The translations under genes and the position numbers were made by a program. From positions 124,001-188,000 of the forward strand of contig JAIMAQ010000001.1 of the NCBI GenBank assembly GCA_023511875.1: a DNA stretch of 64,000 nt. The letters are read 5' to 3'. The notes under the pieces are model-generated. The model was not told the origin of the DNA, ran no database searches, and was given only the letters and a program-made list of their open reading frames with translations. Below are positions 45,740 to 55,301 of this stretch, piece by piece. Position 1 is the first letter of the stretch, and every line of letters starts with the position of its first letter. The stretch is from Thermoflavifilum sp. (GTDB lineage Bacteria > Bacteroidota > Bacteroidia > Chitinophagales > Chitinophagaceae).

Positions 45740-46843
45740 TTATCTCTGCGTATGCTGAAACCAGCAAATCAAATCCGATCCACATTGCTGTTCTGTAACC
45801 CAAGTTGCATGGGTAAGTAATGGAGCTGGAATGCCCGATCCAATAAGCTTTTTCGTATAAATTATCCTGGCTTCATCCCAGCAATCTGCGTCTATAAAAT
45901 GCTGCAAAGTAATCTCTCCTCCTTCTACGATAATCGATTGTATCCCATTTTGAAACGCCTGCTCTAATACTTGCTCCACCACTGAGCGATGGCGATCAAT
46001 TGCTATCCAATAAGTAGAGCCTTGTTGCGCAGTTTTGTGATAATTAAATATCCAAGTGGTCATGCTTTGGTCGAAGAGATGAACATGTTGTGGCACACGT
46101 AAATGTGGGTCTATGACCATACGCACGGGAGTGAGGCGTGGAAATGGAGCATCTAAAGCTTGCGTAGAGGGCCACCAATATCGATTATTGAGCATGGGAT
46201 TGTCGGATATAGCCGTTTGAGCCCCCACCAAGATAGCCGCCTCTTCGGCCCTCCAACGATGCACCCAATAGGCAGTGTACAGATCGGAAAGAGTTAAACG
46301 CGTGCGATTGGCTGGAGCTAAATACCCATCTTTACTTTGTGCCCATTTCAAGATCACATATGGGCGTCGATATTGATGAAAAGTTAAGAATCGACGGTTT
46401 ACCCAACGACAGCTTTTTTCGAGCACATTGGTGTGCACTTCTATTCCAGCCTGTTTGAGATGTGATATGCCTTTCCCTGCTACTTGTGGATTGGGATCTG
46501 AAATCCCGATCACCACTCGCGGAATACGCTTCGAAATAATCAAATCGGTACAAGGTGGAGTTTTACCTACATGAGCACAAGGTTCAAGATTCACATAGAG
46601 CGTGCTTTCTGGGAGCAAATGTTGGAAATGTTTGGGTACAGCATGAACCGCATTTACTTCAGCATGCGGTCCACCAAAAACGGCGTGATATCCTTCTCCA
46701 ATAATTTTTTCTCGATAAACCAGAACGGCGCCCACCATGGGATTGGGTGCTACATTTCCAGCAGCCTGAACAGCCAATTGCAAGGCCCGTAGCATCCACC
46801 GCTCATCGGCCGTTAGCTCATGTTTTTCTATCCAAATATCCAT
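45740..46843 (-). CDS. ribD: Bifunctional riboflavin biosynthesis deaminase/reductase
   Basis: A 367-residue two-domain enzyme that deaminates the pyrimidine ring and reduces the ribose side chain in riboflavin synthesis. The N-terminal zinc deaminase has H60-A-E62 and the PCAHVGKTPPC motif with C89 and C98. The C-terminal reductase (from about residue 145) begins RRPYVILKWAQSKDGYLAP, and the NADPH site includes IIVEGGEITLQHFI. The longer frame to 46879 was rejected because the ATG at 46843 gives the expected DERWMLRAL start. It is divergent from prmC, with 47 bases between starts. Confidence 0.94.
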   Translation of the reverse strand: MDIWIEKHELTADERWMLRALQLAVQAAGNVAPNPMVGAVLVYREKIIGEGYHAVFGGPHAEVNAVHAVPKHFQHLLPESTLYVNLEPCAHVGKTPPCTDLIISKRIPRVVIGISDPNPQVAGKGISHLKQAGIEVHTNVLEKSCRWVNRRFLTFHQYRRPYVILKWAQSKDGYLAPANRTRLTLSDLYTAYWVHRWRAEEAAILVGAQTAISDNPMLNNRYWWPSTQALDAPFPRLTPVRMVIDPHLRVPQHVHLFDQSMTTWIFNYHKTAQQGSTYWIAIDRHRSVVEQVLEQAFQNGIQSIIVEGGEITLQHFIDADCWDEARIIYTKKLIGSGIPAPLLTHATWVTEQQCGSDLICWFQHTQR

Positions 46844-46890
46844 TGCTGTTCTTGTAACTTCGCCATAAAAATACATCAACCCTTATTCAA

Positions 46891-47754
46891 ATGACTGTTG
46901 CCCAAACGCTTGCTGCAGGAAAAACCCAACTGATAGGCCAAGGTTATGAACCGCGTGAAGCCCAAACGATATGTTCTTGGCTAATGGAAGAAATTACTGG
47001 TTTATCCTATACCCAACAGCACTTGCAAGGCGAGCAACAGCTTTTGCCAATCCAATGGCAACAATGGCAACAATGGCTAGCACGTGCTGCTGCTGGTGAG
47101 CCCGTGCAATATATCTTAGGAAAAGCTTGGTTTTGTGGAATGGAATGGAAAGTTTCACCTGATGTGCTCATTCCACGTCCAGAAACTGAGCAACTGGTGC
47201 ATTGGATAGCCGAAGATTATCGCCACCAGCCCGTTTCCATTTTAGATATTGGAACAGGTAGCGGTTGTATTGCCATTAGCTTACAGCAGCTTTTGCCCCA
47301 GGCTCAAGTGTTTGCCTTAGATAGCGATGAAAAAGCCTTGCAAATAGCGCGTGAAAATGCTGCAATGCATGCTTCACGGGTGAGATGGATTCATGCGAAT
47401 ATTTTAACTGCATCAAGCTGGTCGGCTATTCCTGCCACCGATGTAGTCGTGAGTAATCCGCCTTATGTGCTGGAAAATGAGCGAGATACCATGCCCCGCA
47501 ACGTGGTGCTTTATGAACCAGCACATGCCCTGTTTGTTCCCAGCACAGATCCTCTACTTTTTTATCGTGCAATAGCTCAATTCATGCACAGCAAGCCATT
47601 TGCGCAACAATTGTATGTAGAAGTGCATGAAGCATATGCTGAAAAAGTAGCCGAATATCTCCAGCAGCAAGGGTTTACCCACATTGAAATTCGAACGGAT
47701 TGGTTTGGGAAAAACCGTATGATCCGCGCCTCTTTGCATGCATCTACGTCGTAA
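46891..47754 (+). CDS. prmC: Release factor glutamine methyltransferase
   Basis: A 287-residue SAM-dependent enzyme that methylates the glutamine of the GGQ motif in RF1 and RF2. It shows PRPETE (95-100), the SAM loop DIGTGSGC (119-126) and the substrate motif NPPY at 189-192 (VVSNPPYV). Full length with an N-terminal helical domain that binds release factor. ribF follows after 56 bases on the same strand. Confidence 0.94.
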   Translation: MTVAQTLAAGKTQLIGQGYEPREAQTICSWLMEEITGLSYTQQHLQGEQQLLPIQWQQWQQWLARAAAGEPVQYILGKAWFCGMEWKVSPDVLIPRPETEQLVHWIAEDYRHQPVSILDIGTGSGCIAISLQQLLPQAQVFALDSDEKALQIARENAAMHASRVRWIHANILTASSWSAIPATDVVVSNPPYVLENERDTMPRNVVLYEPAHALFVPSTDPLLFYRAIAQFMHSKPFAQQLYVEVHEAYAEKVAEYLQQQGFTHIEIRTDWFGKNRMIRASLHASTS

Positions 47755-47810
47755 ACAAGCGATACGTATCTTTACAAGTGGAAGCTCAGCGAAACAATAG
47801 CATCTTACAT

Positions 47811-48743
47811 ATGCAGATATACCACTCTCCAGAAGAAGTAGAAGCAAAAGGTTTGAAACAAACGGTAATCACTATTGGAACTTTCGATGGTGTTCACAAA
47901 GGCCATCAAATCATCCTTCAACAATTAAAAACAATTTCTCATCAAATGCATTTACCCGGTGTGGTCATTACTTTTGAGCCACATCCGCGTGAAGTCTTGT
48001 ATCCTGAAAAACCTATTCGCCTGCTCAATAGCCTTGAGGAAAAAATCGCACTTTTTCATCAATACCAAATAGAACATGTAGCAGTAATACCTTTCACCCG
48101 ATCTTTTTCCTTACTTTCAGCCGAAGCATATGTAGAACAATTTCTGATTCGTTATTTTCATCCATCTGCCATTATTATTGGGTATGACCATCGTTTCGGC
48201 CATGATCGGCAAGGAAACATTCAATTGTTGGAAGCCTTGCAACAACAATATGGCTATCGACTCGAAGAAATCTCTCCACAAGTGGTTCATGAAGTAACGG
48301 TGAGCTCTACGCGCATTCGACAATATTTAGCCGAAGGCAAAATTGAATTGGCCAATGAGCTTTTAGGATATGCCTATCATTTTTCAGGCACAGTCGTTTC
48401 AGGCGACCGTATTGGCCGAACGTTGGGATATCCCACGGCCAATGTGCAACTCAATGATCCGCGCAAACTTATCCCTGCACAAGGAGTGTATGCAGCTACG
48501 GTGCAAATTGGAAAGGAAAAAACAACGAGAAAAGGCATGCTAAATATTGGCTACAGACCTACATTTCAAGGGAAAGATCTGCGTATTGAGATCCATATAT
48601 TCGATTTTAATAAAGATATTTATGGAGAAACGATACGCATATTTCTGCATGCTTTCTTGCGGCCAGATCAATACTTTGAAAGTGTAGAGGCATTACGACA
48701 GCAAATGGACAAGGATAAACTTCAAGCCTTAGCAAAATTGTGA
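47811..48743 (+). CDS. ribF: Bifunctional riboflavin kinase/FAD synthetase
   Basis: A 310-residue enzyme making FMN and then FAD. The N-terminal adenylyltransferase has the nucleotidyltransferase motif GTFDGVHKGHQ (23-33) and GYDHRFGHDRQGN. The C-terminal riboflavin kinase has GDRIGRTLGYPTANV. The frame extends upstream into prmC (47700), but the ATG at 47811 is the natural start. A near -7 box TATCTTTA is at 47767-47774. Its stop is 5 bases from the convergent NUDIX gene. ribD lies nearby on the other strand, so two flavin genes flank prmC. Confidence 0.94.
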   Translation: MQIYHSPEEVEAKGLKQTVITIGTFDGVHKGHQIILQQLKTISHQMHLPGVVITFEPHPREVLYPEKPIRLLNSLEEKIALFHQYQIEHVAVIPFTRSFSLLSAEAYVEQFLIRYFHPSAIIIGYDHRFGHDRQGNIQLLEALQQQYGYRLEEISPQVVHEVTVSSTRIRQYLAEGKIELANELLGYAYHFSGTVVSGDRIGRTLGYPTANVQLNDPRKLIPAQGVYAATVQIGKEKTTRKGMLNIGYRPTFQGKDLRIEIHIFDFNKDIYGETIRIFLHAFLRPDQYFESVEALRQQMDKDKLQALAKL

Positions 48744-48748
48744 ACTTT

Positions 48749-49318
48749 TCAAAGCCCTGTCCATTGTAAATCTCCTATTCGCAACAAGCCATACAACAAG
48801 GTAGTGATATGCAGGGCTTGCCAGATTTCGTTTTGCTCAATGAGATGGCGCAATTCGGCTTTTTCAACCAAGACTACTTCTATTTCTTCGTTTGGGTCGA
48901 GTGATTGTGCATGCGTTTTTACACCTCCAGTTGCGAGAAAACAAAAACAAAGATTTGACTGCGTAGAAGGATTAGGCGAGATGCGACACAACAGTTCTAC
49001 GTGCTCAAAGCTATATCCTGTTTCTTCTCGCAACTCACGCCTAATGGCCGATTCAGGCGAAACATCGCTGTTGTCTATCACTCCACCAGGCAACTCTAAG
49101 ATAGTTTTACCAAGAGCATGTCGATATTGACGAATCAAAACGACCTGTCCTTCTGCAGTAAAGGCAAGTGCATTAGCCCAGTTGGGATATTCAAGTACAT
49201 AATAGGGATCAACGATTTTACCCGATGGGGTTTGGCATCTGTCGCGACGTGCAGTAAACCAGTTATCGCGATATATGTAAGTAGAGGAAAGTAATTTCCA
49301 GCTTAAGTTCTTTTCCAT
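48749..49318 (-). CDS. NUDIX hydrolase (ADP-ribose pyrophosphatase type)
   Basis: A 189-residue NUDIX enzyme. The box spans about residues 78-103: LPGGVID, an acidic spacer and RRELREETGYSFEHVE. The N-terminal strand exchange region and the C-terminal NEEIEVVLVEKAEL fit ADP-ribose or nucleotide-sugar pyrophosphatases. It is the third gene of a likely galK - metalloprotease - NUDIX unit, 12 bases after the metalloprotease. In sugar-kinase neighbourhoods such enzymes often act on sugar nucleotides, but this is inference only. Confidence 0.88.
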   Translation of the reverse strand: MEKNLSWKLLSSTYIYRDNWFTARRDRCQTPSGKIVDPYYVLEYPNWANALAFTAEGQVVLIRQYRHALGKTILELPGGVIDNSDVSPESAIRRELREETGYSFEHVELLCRISPNPSTQSNLCFCFLATGGVKTHAQSLDPNEEIEVVLVEKAELRHLIEQNEIWQALHITTLLYGLLRIGDLQWTGL

Positions 49319-49330
49319 ACATGCTACAAT

Positions 49331-50101
49331 TTATTTTCCACCGTTGGCCTGTAAATCTGATACACAGTTATTATCGAGCGAAGGTATGGGACTACCAATT
49401 AAGAAACCAAATAAATCTGTAGTTTCCGTTTGGTAATACATCAAGCAATTTTGGTTGTTGCAATGATGTGGATGCGCACTATCTTCATGCGGTGTTTGCA
49501 TAGGGCTTCCATCGTTAACCAACCCTAGCATATGCCCAAATTCATGCTCTAACACAGTACTCTCTACAGCAGTGCGACTAGCTTGCCCTACTCCTCCACT
49601 GTTTTGATGAATGGTTTTCCCGAAAATACATACCGATGTGTTGCGATACGTGATGCCTAATACTTGTGCATTAGTATACTGGCCATCAACATATAAAATA
49701 AACACACTGATTTGTTGTTGCGAATTGAAAGACTTGCGATAAGTGGTTTCTAGATGTTCAATATCTTGCAGAGAATAAGTACTTTGATTGCCCGATGGAA
49801 TGGATTGAAGAACGATTTGTATGCCAGCAGGCTTGTTTAGATGTTGTTGTAAAAATTGTTGCAAATTTTGTAAAGCTTGTTGGTCGGGAGCAAATTGCGG
49901 CATATATGCAATAGTAACAAGTAGAGAATCATAGTGTTGTGCGCTTAGTAAATCATGAGCAGAAGCACCAACTGGTTGATTGTTGCTCGCAGGCAACTGA
50001 TCTGATGAAGGGGATGATGAGTTTTGCTTGTTGCAAGATGAACATACGATGATCGTCAAACAACAAACAACCCATTGCCGTAAGGAAATAGAGAAAAACA
50101 T
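49331..50101 (-). CDS. Lipoprotein zinc metalloprotease, archaemetzincin-like motif
   Basis: A 256-residue exported protein. The N-terminal hydrophobic segment ends in CSSC (C23), a probable Bacteroidota lipobox. The zinc site is HEFGHMLGLVND (H186-E187...H190, G193), an HExxHxxG metzincin core with N196/D197 where the third histidine normally sits. About 16 residues later HHCNNQNCLMYY (H212-Y223) carries the HC-x4-C-x-M pattern of archaemetzincins. Proteins with this arrangement are found in Bacteroidota as membrane metalloproteases of unknown substrate. The ATG at 50101 was preferred so that it does not overlap galK. It lies 10 bases downstream of galK. Confidence 0.8.
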   Translation of the reverse strand: MFFSISLRQWVVCCLTIIVCSSCNKQNSSSPSSDQLPASNNQPVGASAHDLLSAQHYDSLLVTIAYMPQFAPDQQALQNLQQFLQQHLNKPAGIQIVLQSIPSGNQSTYSLQDIEHLETTYRKSFNSQQQISVFILYVDGQYTNAQVLGITYRNTSVCIFGKTIHQNSGGVGQASRTAVESTVLEHEFGHMLGLVNDGSPMQTPHEDSAHPHHCNNQNCLMYYQTETTDLFGFLIGSPIPSLDNNCVSDLQANGGK

Positions 50102-50111
50102 TTTTATGGTT

Positions 50112-51260
50112 TTAATCAACTACATGTACTCCATCAACAATCTGGCCAACATAAATTTCTGGCTTTCGATGAAATCTTTTTGTATAATGATGCGTAATGA
50201 ACTCCATAAAATCTTTCAATCCATCTCGATGTACGATATTAATTGTACAACCACCAAATCCTCCGCCCATCATGCGAGCGCCTATCACTTCAGGTCTATC
50301 GATGGTGAGCTCTACCAAATAATCCAATTCCTCGCAGCTCACTTGATACTGTTTTTGCAATCCAATATGCGAGGCATACATGAGTTCGCCGAAATGATCT
50401 AATTGCCCATCTTGCAAGTACTCGCCTGCCTGCAACACCCGATCATTTTCTTCTACCACATACATACAACGCATATACACCACTGGCGGTATTTCTTGAA
50501 TATATTCATGCAACATGGCAGCACTCGCATCACGCAGGCTTTTCACCTCTGGATGATGCTTTTGTAAAATAGACACTCCTTCTTCACATTGTTGACGACG
50601 AATATTGTATTCTGAAGAAGCCAGGGAATGATGCACCAAAGTATTGCAAAGTACAATGTAATAATCTGGAAAAGAAAATGGATAATACACATGTTGCAAA
50701 CTCCTACAATCGAGACGAATCACTTGATTGCGATGCCCAAAAATATTGGCATATTGATCCATGATGCCACAACGAACGCCAACATACTCATGCTCGGCTT
50801 GTTGTCCAATACGAGCCAGAAGAAGGGGTGGCACAGACAATTGAAATAATTGGCTAAGTCCAAAGCTGAAAGCCCCTTCCAATGCTGCCGAAGACGACAA
50901 GCCCGAGCCAATAGGAATGTCCCCATCTATCATTGCATAAAACCCCTGTATGGCATAGCCATTTTGTTTTAAAAAATGTACAACTCCCCGTACATAGTTT
51001 TGCCAACCTTCACCTTTCTGAATAGCTGAAATGGAAAAATGATCGGCTTGCCCAAGTTTTAGCGCTTCTATCTCACATCTATCCGAGCCCGATGGTGCCA
51101 AGGCTACAATAATCACTTTATCGATAGCGGCGGGCAACACAAACCCTTCGTTATAATCGGTATGCTCCCCAATAAGATTTACACGACCAGGAGAAACAAC
51201 CAATAGGGGTTCGGTATGAAAACGGCGGAGAAAAGCACTCCGCAAAGATTCTAATTGCAT
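50112..51260 (-). CDS. galK: Galactokinase
   Basis: A 382-residue GHMP kinase phosphorylating galactose at C1. The N-terminal signature is GRVNLIGEHTDYNEGFVLP (26-43), the ATP loop is GSGLSSSAALEGAF and the C-terminal glycine motif is GGGFGGC. Full length. galT and galM are not in the window. A TAGCTTTG box lies 46 bases upstream, which would start the galK - metalloprotease - NUDIX transcript. Confidence 0.95.
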   Translation of the reverse strand: MQLESLRSAFLRRFHTEPLLVVSPGRVNLIGEHTDYNEGFVLPAAIDKVIIVALAPSGSDRCEIEALKLGQADHFSISAIQKGEGWQNYVRGVVHFLKQNGYAIQGFYAMIDGDIPIGSGLSSSAALEGAFSFGLSQLFQLSVPPLLLARIGQQAEHEYVGVRCGIMDQYANIFGHRNQVIRLDCRSLQHVYYPFSFPDYYIVLCNTLVHHSLASSEYNIRRQQCEEGVSILQKHHPEVKSLRDASAAMLHEYIQEIPPVVYMRCMYVVEENDRVLQAGEYLQDGQLDHFGELMYASHIGLQKQYQVSCEELDYLVELTIDRPEVIGARMMGGGFGGCTINIVHRDGLKDFMEFITHHYTKRFHRKPEIYVGQIVDGVHVVD

Positions 51261-51305
51261 AAGATATCGTTAAGCACTAGAGATACTCAAAACAAGATAC
51301 GATAA

Positions 51306-51313
51306 CAAAGCTA
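51306..51313 (-). promoter_or_regulatory. Possible -7 box of the galK unit
   Basis: Reads TAGCTTTG on the minus strand, an exact TAnnTTTG, 46 bases before the galK ATG. It overlaps the AT-only inverted repeat CTAAAAA-AGA-TTTTTAG (51311-51327), which could act as an operator between galK and the divergent transporter gene, although simple AT symmetry may be chance. Confidence 0.4.
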
Positions 51314-51442
51314 AAAAAGATTTTTAGTTTCAGCAGTCATTGGCGTTTACTCTCCTACACGCTGACGAAATTTTCATTCAGTTTTTTTCAAAATATTTTA
51401 CTTTAGTCGGCCATTTACCCATAAAACATAAATTTTCAAAAA

Positions 51443-53353
51443 ATGGTTGAAAGCAATTCTCACTCAAAAGGACTACATCCTGCGTTCTTTGTTTTAATTA
51501 CGGTATTTTTCTTCTGGGGATTTTTAGCCGCCTCAAATGGTGTATTTATCCCTTTCTGTAAATCTCATTTTAACCTTACTCAGCTGCAATCGCAGCTCAT
51601 CGATTTTGCTTTTTACAGTGCATATTTCATTGGCTCGCTCATCTTATATCTTCTCTCGGCCGCCCGACGTACTGATATCCTCAACAAAATTGGCTACCGC
51701 AAGGGCATTATTTATGGCTTGCTTATCTCGGTGGTGGGTGCGTTGGTTATGATCCCCTCTGTGGATAAAGAACAAATTGTGCCCCTCACTCACACACAAC
51801 AGCGCATTGAAAATCTGGTGGCGGATCAAGATATCCAAACATCCGATCATCTTTTTCGCTTTCATCGAAGTGCCGACGGTTATCATTTGTTCATTCAGCA
51901 ATCGGCCACTGGCGATTCTGTCGTCCAACATCCCCAATGGGCTTCTCTGCTCCAGCAAGGCAGATTTAAGCTAAATGAGAAAGAACAAGCTTATGAAGCC
52001 CGTTTCGATTTGGCACAACTGCCTACTATCTTGCAATTTGTTGAGCAACAATATCATGAAACCGTCACCTTCGGATATTTTGGGCTCATCCTGATGGCCT
52101 TATTTGTCGTGGCATTGGGCTTTGCCCTCCAACAAACGGCTGCCCAGCCCTTTGCTGTTGCTTTAGGCGACCCCGCCACTGGAGCGCATCGGCTAAACTT
52201 GGCAGGTGGGCTCAATTCTTTCGGCACCACCATTGGCCCACTAATCATTAGCCGACTTCTCTTTGGTCCAGGAAAAGGATCTGCCGCAAATGCCGATATT
52301 CATGCCGTAAATGAAATGTATATCCTTATTGCAGGATTGTTTTTAGCAGTGGCTCTATTATTTACTTTCGCCCGCATGCCCGAAGTAACCAGCCATGAAG
52401 AGTTTGAAACCACTCGCAAGGCTACTGGTGCCATGAATGTGATCACGGCGTTTTTTCTACTCATTGTATTGGGTATTGTGCTCAACTTTCGCTTGCCTGT
52501 TTTTATTTTGGGCATTATTGGTATTCTCTACGTGCTCATACGTGCCAACCAATCTGCACAGCAAAACCATGAAGGCTGGGGTGCTATGCGCTATCCGCAA
52601 TTGGTATTGGGCATGATTGGCATCTTCGTATATGTGGGAGTGGAAGTAACTATCCAAAGCAACTTAGGCGCTCTGCTAGAGAAACCCGGCTTTTTAACGC
52701 CCGATGGATTGGATGCTTCCAAAATCGATCCCTACATATCGCTATACTGGGGTAGCCTGATGATTGGCCGGTGGACAGGTGCTATAACGGCTTTTAACCT
52801 CTCTCGTGGCACACGCAAAGTACTTACGGTATTTGTGCCGTTCATCGCCTACGGCGTGATCTTGCTGGTCAACCACATCAAGCAAAACAACATTGGCGAA
52901 CTACTTCCTTATATCCCTTGCATCGTCATCCAAATCATAGGCTTTTTCTGGGGTCAGGAAAAACCCGCCAAAACCTTAATGATCTTTGGAGGATTAGGTA
53001 TGCTAGCCATGTTGATCGGCCTTTCTACACATGGTTATGTAGGCACTTTTGCCTTCATTAGCGGCGGCCTTTTCTGCTCGGTGATGTGGCCCAGCATCTT
53101 TGCACTAGCCATTAGCGGACTGGGTAAATACACCAGCCAAGGATCGGCATTTCTAATCATGATGATCTTGGGTGGAGCACTCATCCCGCCCGTGCAAGGC
53201 GGACTAGCCGATATTCCAGCCATTGGCATTCATTATTCCTACATCATCCCCATCTTATGTTTTGCCTACATCACCTTCTTTGGTTATCGGGTAAGAAGTA
53301 TTTTAAAATCACAAGGACTGGATTATGAAGCAGCCATTAGCAGTGGGCATTGA
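51443..53353 (+). CDS. MFS sugar transporter (FucP/GluP-like) with inserted periplasmic domain
   Basis: A 636-residue inner-membrane transporter of the fucose/glucose:proton symporter branch of the major facilitator superfamily. TM1 to TM3 (about residues 13-33, 54-73, 88-106) and TM4 onward (from 211, including [18 protein letters not shown]) are typical, but between TM3 and TM4 there are about 100 extra, mostly hydrophilic residues (about 107-208) that should lie in the periplasm. The central loop also carries an extra hydrophobic segment pair (about 330-370), making it some 200 residues longer than E. coli FucP. The next gene is a ROK sugar kinase that overlaps it by 29 bases, so it most likely carries a hexose. 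Confidence 0.82.
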   Translation: MVESNSHSKGLHPAFFVLITVFFFWGFLAASNGVFIPFCKSHFNLTQLQSQLIDFAFYSAYFIGSLILYLLSAARRTDILNKIGYRKGIIYGLLISVVGALVMIPSVDKEQIVPLTHTQQRIENLVADQDIQTSDHLFRFHRSADGYHLFIQQSATGDSVVQHPQWASLLQQGRFKLNEKEQAYEARFDLAQLPTILQFVEQQYHETVTFGYFGLILMALFVVALGFALQQTAAQPFAVALGDPATGAHRLNLAGGLNSFGTTIGPLIISRLLFGPGKGSAANADIHAVNEMYILIAGLFLAVALLFTFARMPEVTSHEEFETTRKATGAMNVITAFFLLIVLGIVLNFRLPVFILGIIGILYVLIRANQSAQQNHEGWGAMRYPQLVLGMIGIFVYVGVEVTIQSNLGALLEKPGFLTPDGLDASKIDPYISLYWGSLMIGRWTGAITAFNLSRGTRKVLTVFVPFIAYGVILLVNHIKQNNIGELLPYIPCIVIQIIGFFWGQEKPAKTLMIFGGLGMLAMLIGLSTHGYVGTFAFISGGLFCSVMWPSIFALAISGLGKYTSQGSAFLIMMILGGALIPPVQGGLADIPAIGIHYSYIIPILCFAYITFFGYRVRSILKSQGLDYEAAISSGH

Positions 53354-54287
53354 TATTGGCGGTACAAATACCAATTTTGGCATCGTTGATCGGCGAGGCA
53401 ACTTATTATTCAGCGGTCGTATTCCTACTCGCCAACATACAGAAATCAGCTTTTTTATTCAAGAATTACATGCCCAACTCTACCCCCTCATTCAGCAAGC
53501 AGTTGCCGACGGAGCTGAGGTGAAAGGCATTGGCGTAGGCGTACCTAATGGCAACTATTTTCGTGGAACCATCGAATTCGCACCCAACTTACCCTGGCGA
53601 GGCGTAGTGCCCCTGGCTAGTCTTATCCAAGAAGCCTTTATCTTACCTACCGTACTCACCAACGATGCAAATGCTGCTGCCATTGGAGAAATGACCTATG
53701 GTGCTGCTCGCGGAATGAAAGATTTTATTGTGATCACCCTGGGAACAGGCTTGGGTAGCGGCATTGTGGTGAATGGCCAACTCGTGTATGGGCACGATGG
53801 ATTTGCTGGCGAGCTAGGACACGTAATCGTATTTCCTCAAGGACGTCTTTGCGGCTGCGGGCGAAGGGGATGTTTAGAAACTTATGTCTCTGCTACAGGC
53901 ATCGTGCGCACCATGCGTGAATTGCTTCATAGCCAACACACCTACAGCTCATTGCGCGAGGTGGATCCAGCCGCAATCACCGCAAAGATGATTGCTGATG
54001 CCGTTCTCCAAGGAGATGAGCTGGCTAAACAAGCTTTTGAATTTACGGGCAAAATATTGGGCCAACAACTGGCCAACTTCGTGGCTTTCTCCAGCCCAGA
54101 GGCTATCATTTTGTTTGGCGGACTCACTCAGGCAGGAGATCTCATCTTCCGACCTACCATTCACTACATGGAAAACAATCTCCTGGAAATATATCGGAAT
54201 AAAATTAAGGTGTTGCCATCTGAGCTCAAAGAAAGCGACGCAGCTATCCTGGGAGCCAGTGCATTGGTTTGGGAAATCAAAAATTAA
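53325..54287 (+). CDS. ROK family sugar kinase
   Basis: A 320-residue ASKHA-fold kinase. Features are the phosphate loop [15 protein letters not shown] (8-22), catalytic D114 in [12 protein letters not shown], the EGHD-like [11 protein letters not shown] segment with H166, and the zinc cluster [10 protein letters not shown] (C176, C178, C183), all typical of ROK glucokinases and fructokinases rather than of NagC repressors (no helix-turn-helix). It overlaps the transporter gene by 29 bases, which couples uptake and phosphorylation of one sugar. Whether that is glucose, fructose or another hexose is not resolved. Confidence 0.92.
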   Translation: MKQPLAVGIDIGGTNTNFGIVDRRGNLLFSGRIPTRQHTEISFFIQELHAQLYPLIQQAVADGAEVKGIGVGVPNGNYFRGTIEFAPNLPWRGVVPLASLIQEAFILPTVLTNDANAAAIGEMTYGAARGMKDFIVITLGTGLGSGIVVNGQLVYGHDGFAGELGHVIVFPQGRLCGCGRRGCLETYVSATGIVRTMRELLHSQHTYSSLREVDPAAITAKMIADAVLQGDELAKQAFEFTGKILGQQLANFVAFSSPEAIILFGGLTQAGDLIFRPTIHYMENNLLEIYRNKIKVLPSELKESDAAILGASALVWEIKN

Positions 54288-54348
54288 TCTTCTACTCGAG
54301 TATTTTCTTTAGTTTGCAACATCTTTTTACCCCAAATCATGTTGTATC

Positions 54349-54843
54349 ATGAACCTCGCCGATGCATATCTCAATAGCATTCGCTCGCGATTCCAGATGT
54401 ATCGCGAACTAGCCGAAAAAACTTTTGAACAACTTAACGATGAAGATTTTTATTATCGACCCGATCCAGAGTCGAATAATATTGCTATCCTCATTCAACA
54501 CATGGCTGGCAATCTGCGCTCGCGTTTTACTGACTTTCTCCACAGCGATGGTGAAAAGCCCTGGCGCAATCGAGATAAAGAATTTGAAGACCAACATCTC
54601 GACAGAAATCAACTTATGCATCTTTGGCAACAAGGATGGAGTTGCTTGTACGATGCACTTGAAGTGTTGAGTGAACAAGACCTCACCCGCCATGTAACCA
54701 TTCGCCATGAACCGATTAGCGTAATCGATGCGCTCAACCGACAACTCGCTCATCACGCCTATCATGTTGGACAAATTGTATATCTCGGTAAAATGATTCG
54801 TAAAAACCGCTGGAAATCGTTATCTATACCGAAAAAAAATTAG
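54349..54843 (+). CDS. DinB/DUF1572 family protein
   Basis: A 164-residue four-helix-bundle protein of the DinB-like DUF1572 branch. Typical segments are the QLNDEDFYYRPDPESNNIAILIQHMAGNLRSRF core and the RQLAHHAYHVGQIVYLGKM metal-ligand helix. Relatives include thiol transferases for bacillithiol or mycothiol, but no activity is assigned here. It follows the ROK gene by 61 bases and precedes the lipocalin-like gene by 8. Confidence 0.85.
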   Translation: MNLADAYLNSIRSRFQMYRELAEKTFEQLNDEDFYYRPDPESNNIAILIQHMAGNLRSRFTDFLHSDGEKPWRNRDKEFEDQHLDRNQLMHLWQQGWSCLYDALEVLSEQDLTRHVTIRHEPISVIDALNRQLAHHAYHVGQIVYLGKMIRKNRWKSLSIPKKN

Positions 54844-54851
54844 CCTTTTAT

Positions 54852-55298
54852 ATGAAAAGGCTTGCTACAAGACTAGCCTGGATGCTCGGTGCATGGCTGC
54901 TTATATGTACATGGAGCAGCTGCGGCCGAACACATACCCAACAACTGTTGCTTCATAAAACCTGGCATGTAGTGGATGTGACACCACCCGACAACGGAAA
55001 CTTCGACATCGAAGCCGTCCGCGCCGCTGAACAAATGAAAAATGGCTTTTACCGGGATGCCAATTTTACTTTCTTGAAGAATGGCTTATTTGTCTCAGAC
55101 TTTAATGGAAAACGTGATACAGGACGATATACCATTAGCCCAGGTGGAAAAATCATTTCGCTGTATCCTTTACAAGGAAATCGCATATATGAGCAAATTC
55201 ATATTCTCGAGCTCAGCGATTCAGTACTGAGCTTTTCTACTGTAATGGCCAATTTTCACATGGTCTTACATCTTAAAGCTAAACCCATAAACCCTTAG
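54852..55298 (+). CDS. Lipocalin-like lipoprotein
   Basis: A 148-residue exported protein with a hydrophobic N-terminus and a likely lipobox ending WSSC (C24). The mature part has short beta-strands and a KTWHVVDVTPPDNGNFD start, DTGRYTISPGGKIISL and a SFSTVMANFHMVLHLK end, as in small Bacteroidota lipocalin-like proteins (DUF5004/lipocalin_4 type). The ligand is unknown. It sits between the DinB-like and HAD genes, 3 bases before the latter. Confidence 0.65.
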   Translation: MKRLATRLAWMLGAWLLICTWSSCGRTHTQQLLLHKTWHVVDVTPPDNGNFDIEAVRAAEQMKNGFYRDANFTFLKNGLFVSDFNGKRDTGRYTISPGGKIISLYPLQGNRIYEQIHILELSDSVLSFSTVMANFHMVLHLKAKPINP

Positions 55299-55301
55299 AA
55301 A

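Noticed and set aside
51311-51327. CTAAAAA-AGA-TTTTTAG as a terminator
   Set aside because: It lies upstream of galK and of the transporter, not after a gene, and is pure A/T except at the ends; at most an operator, noted with the -7 box.
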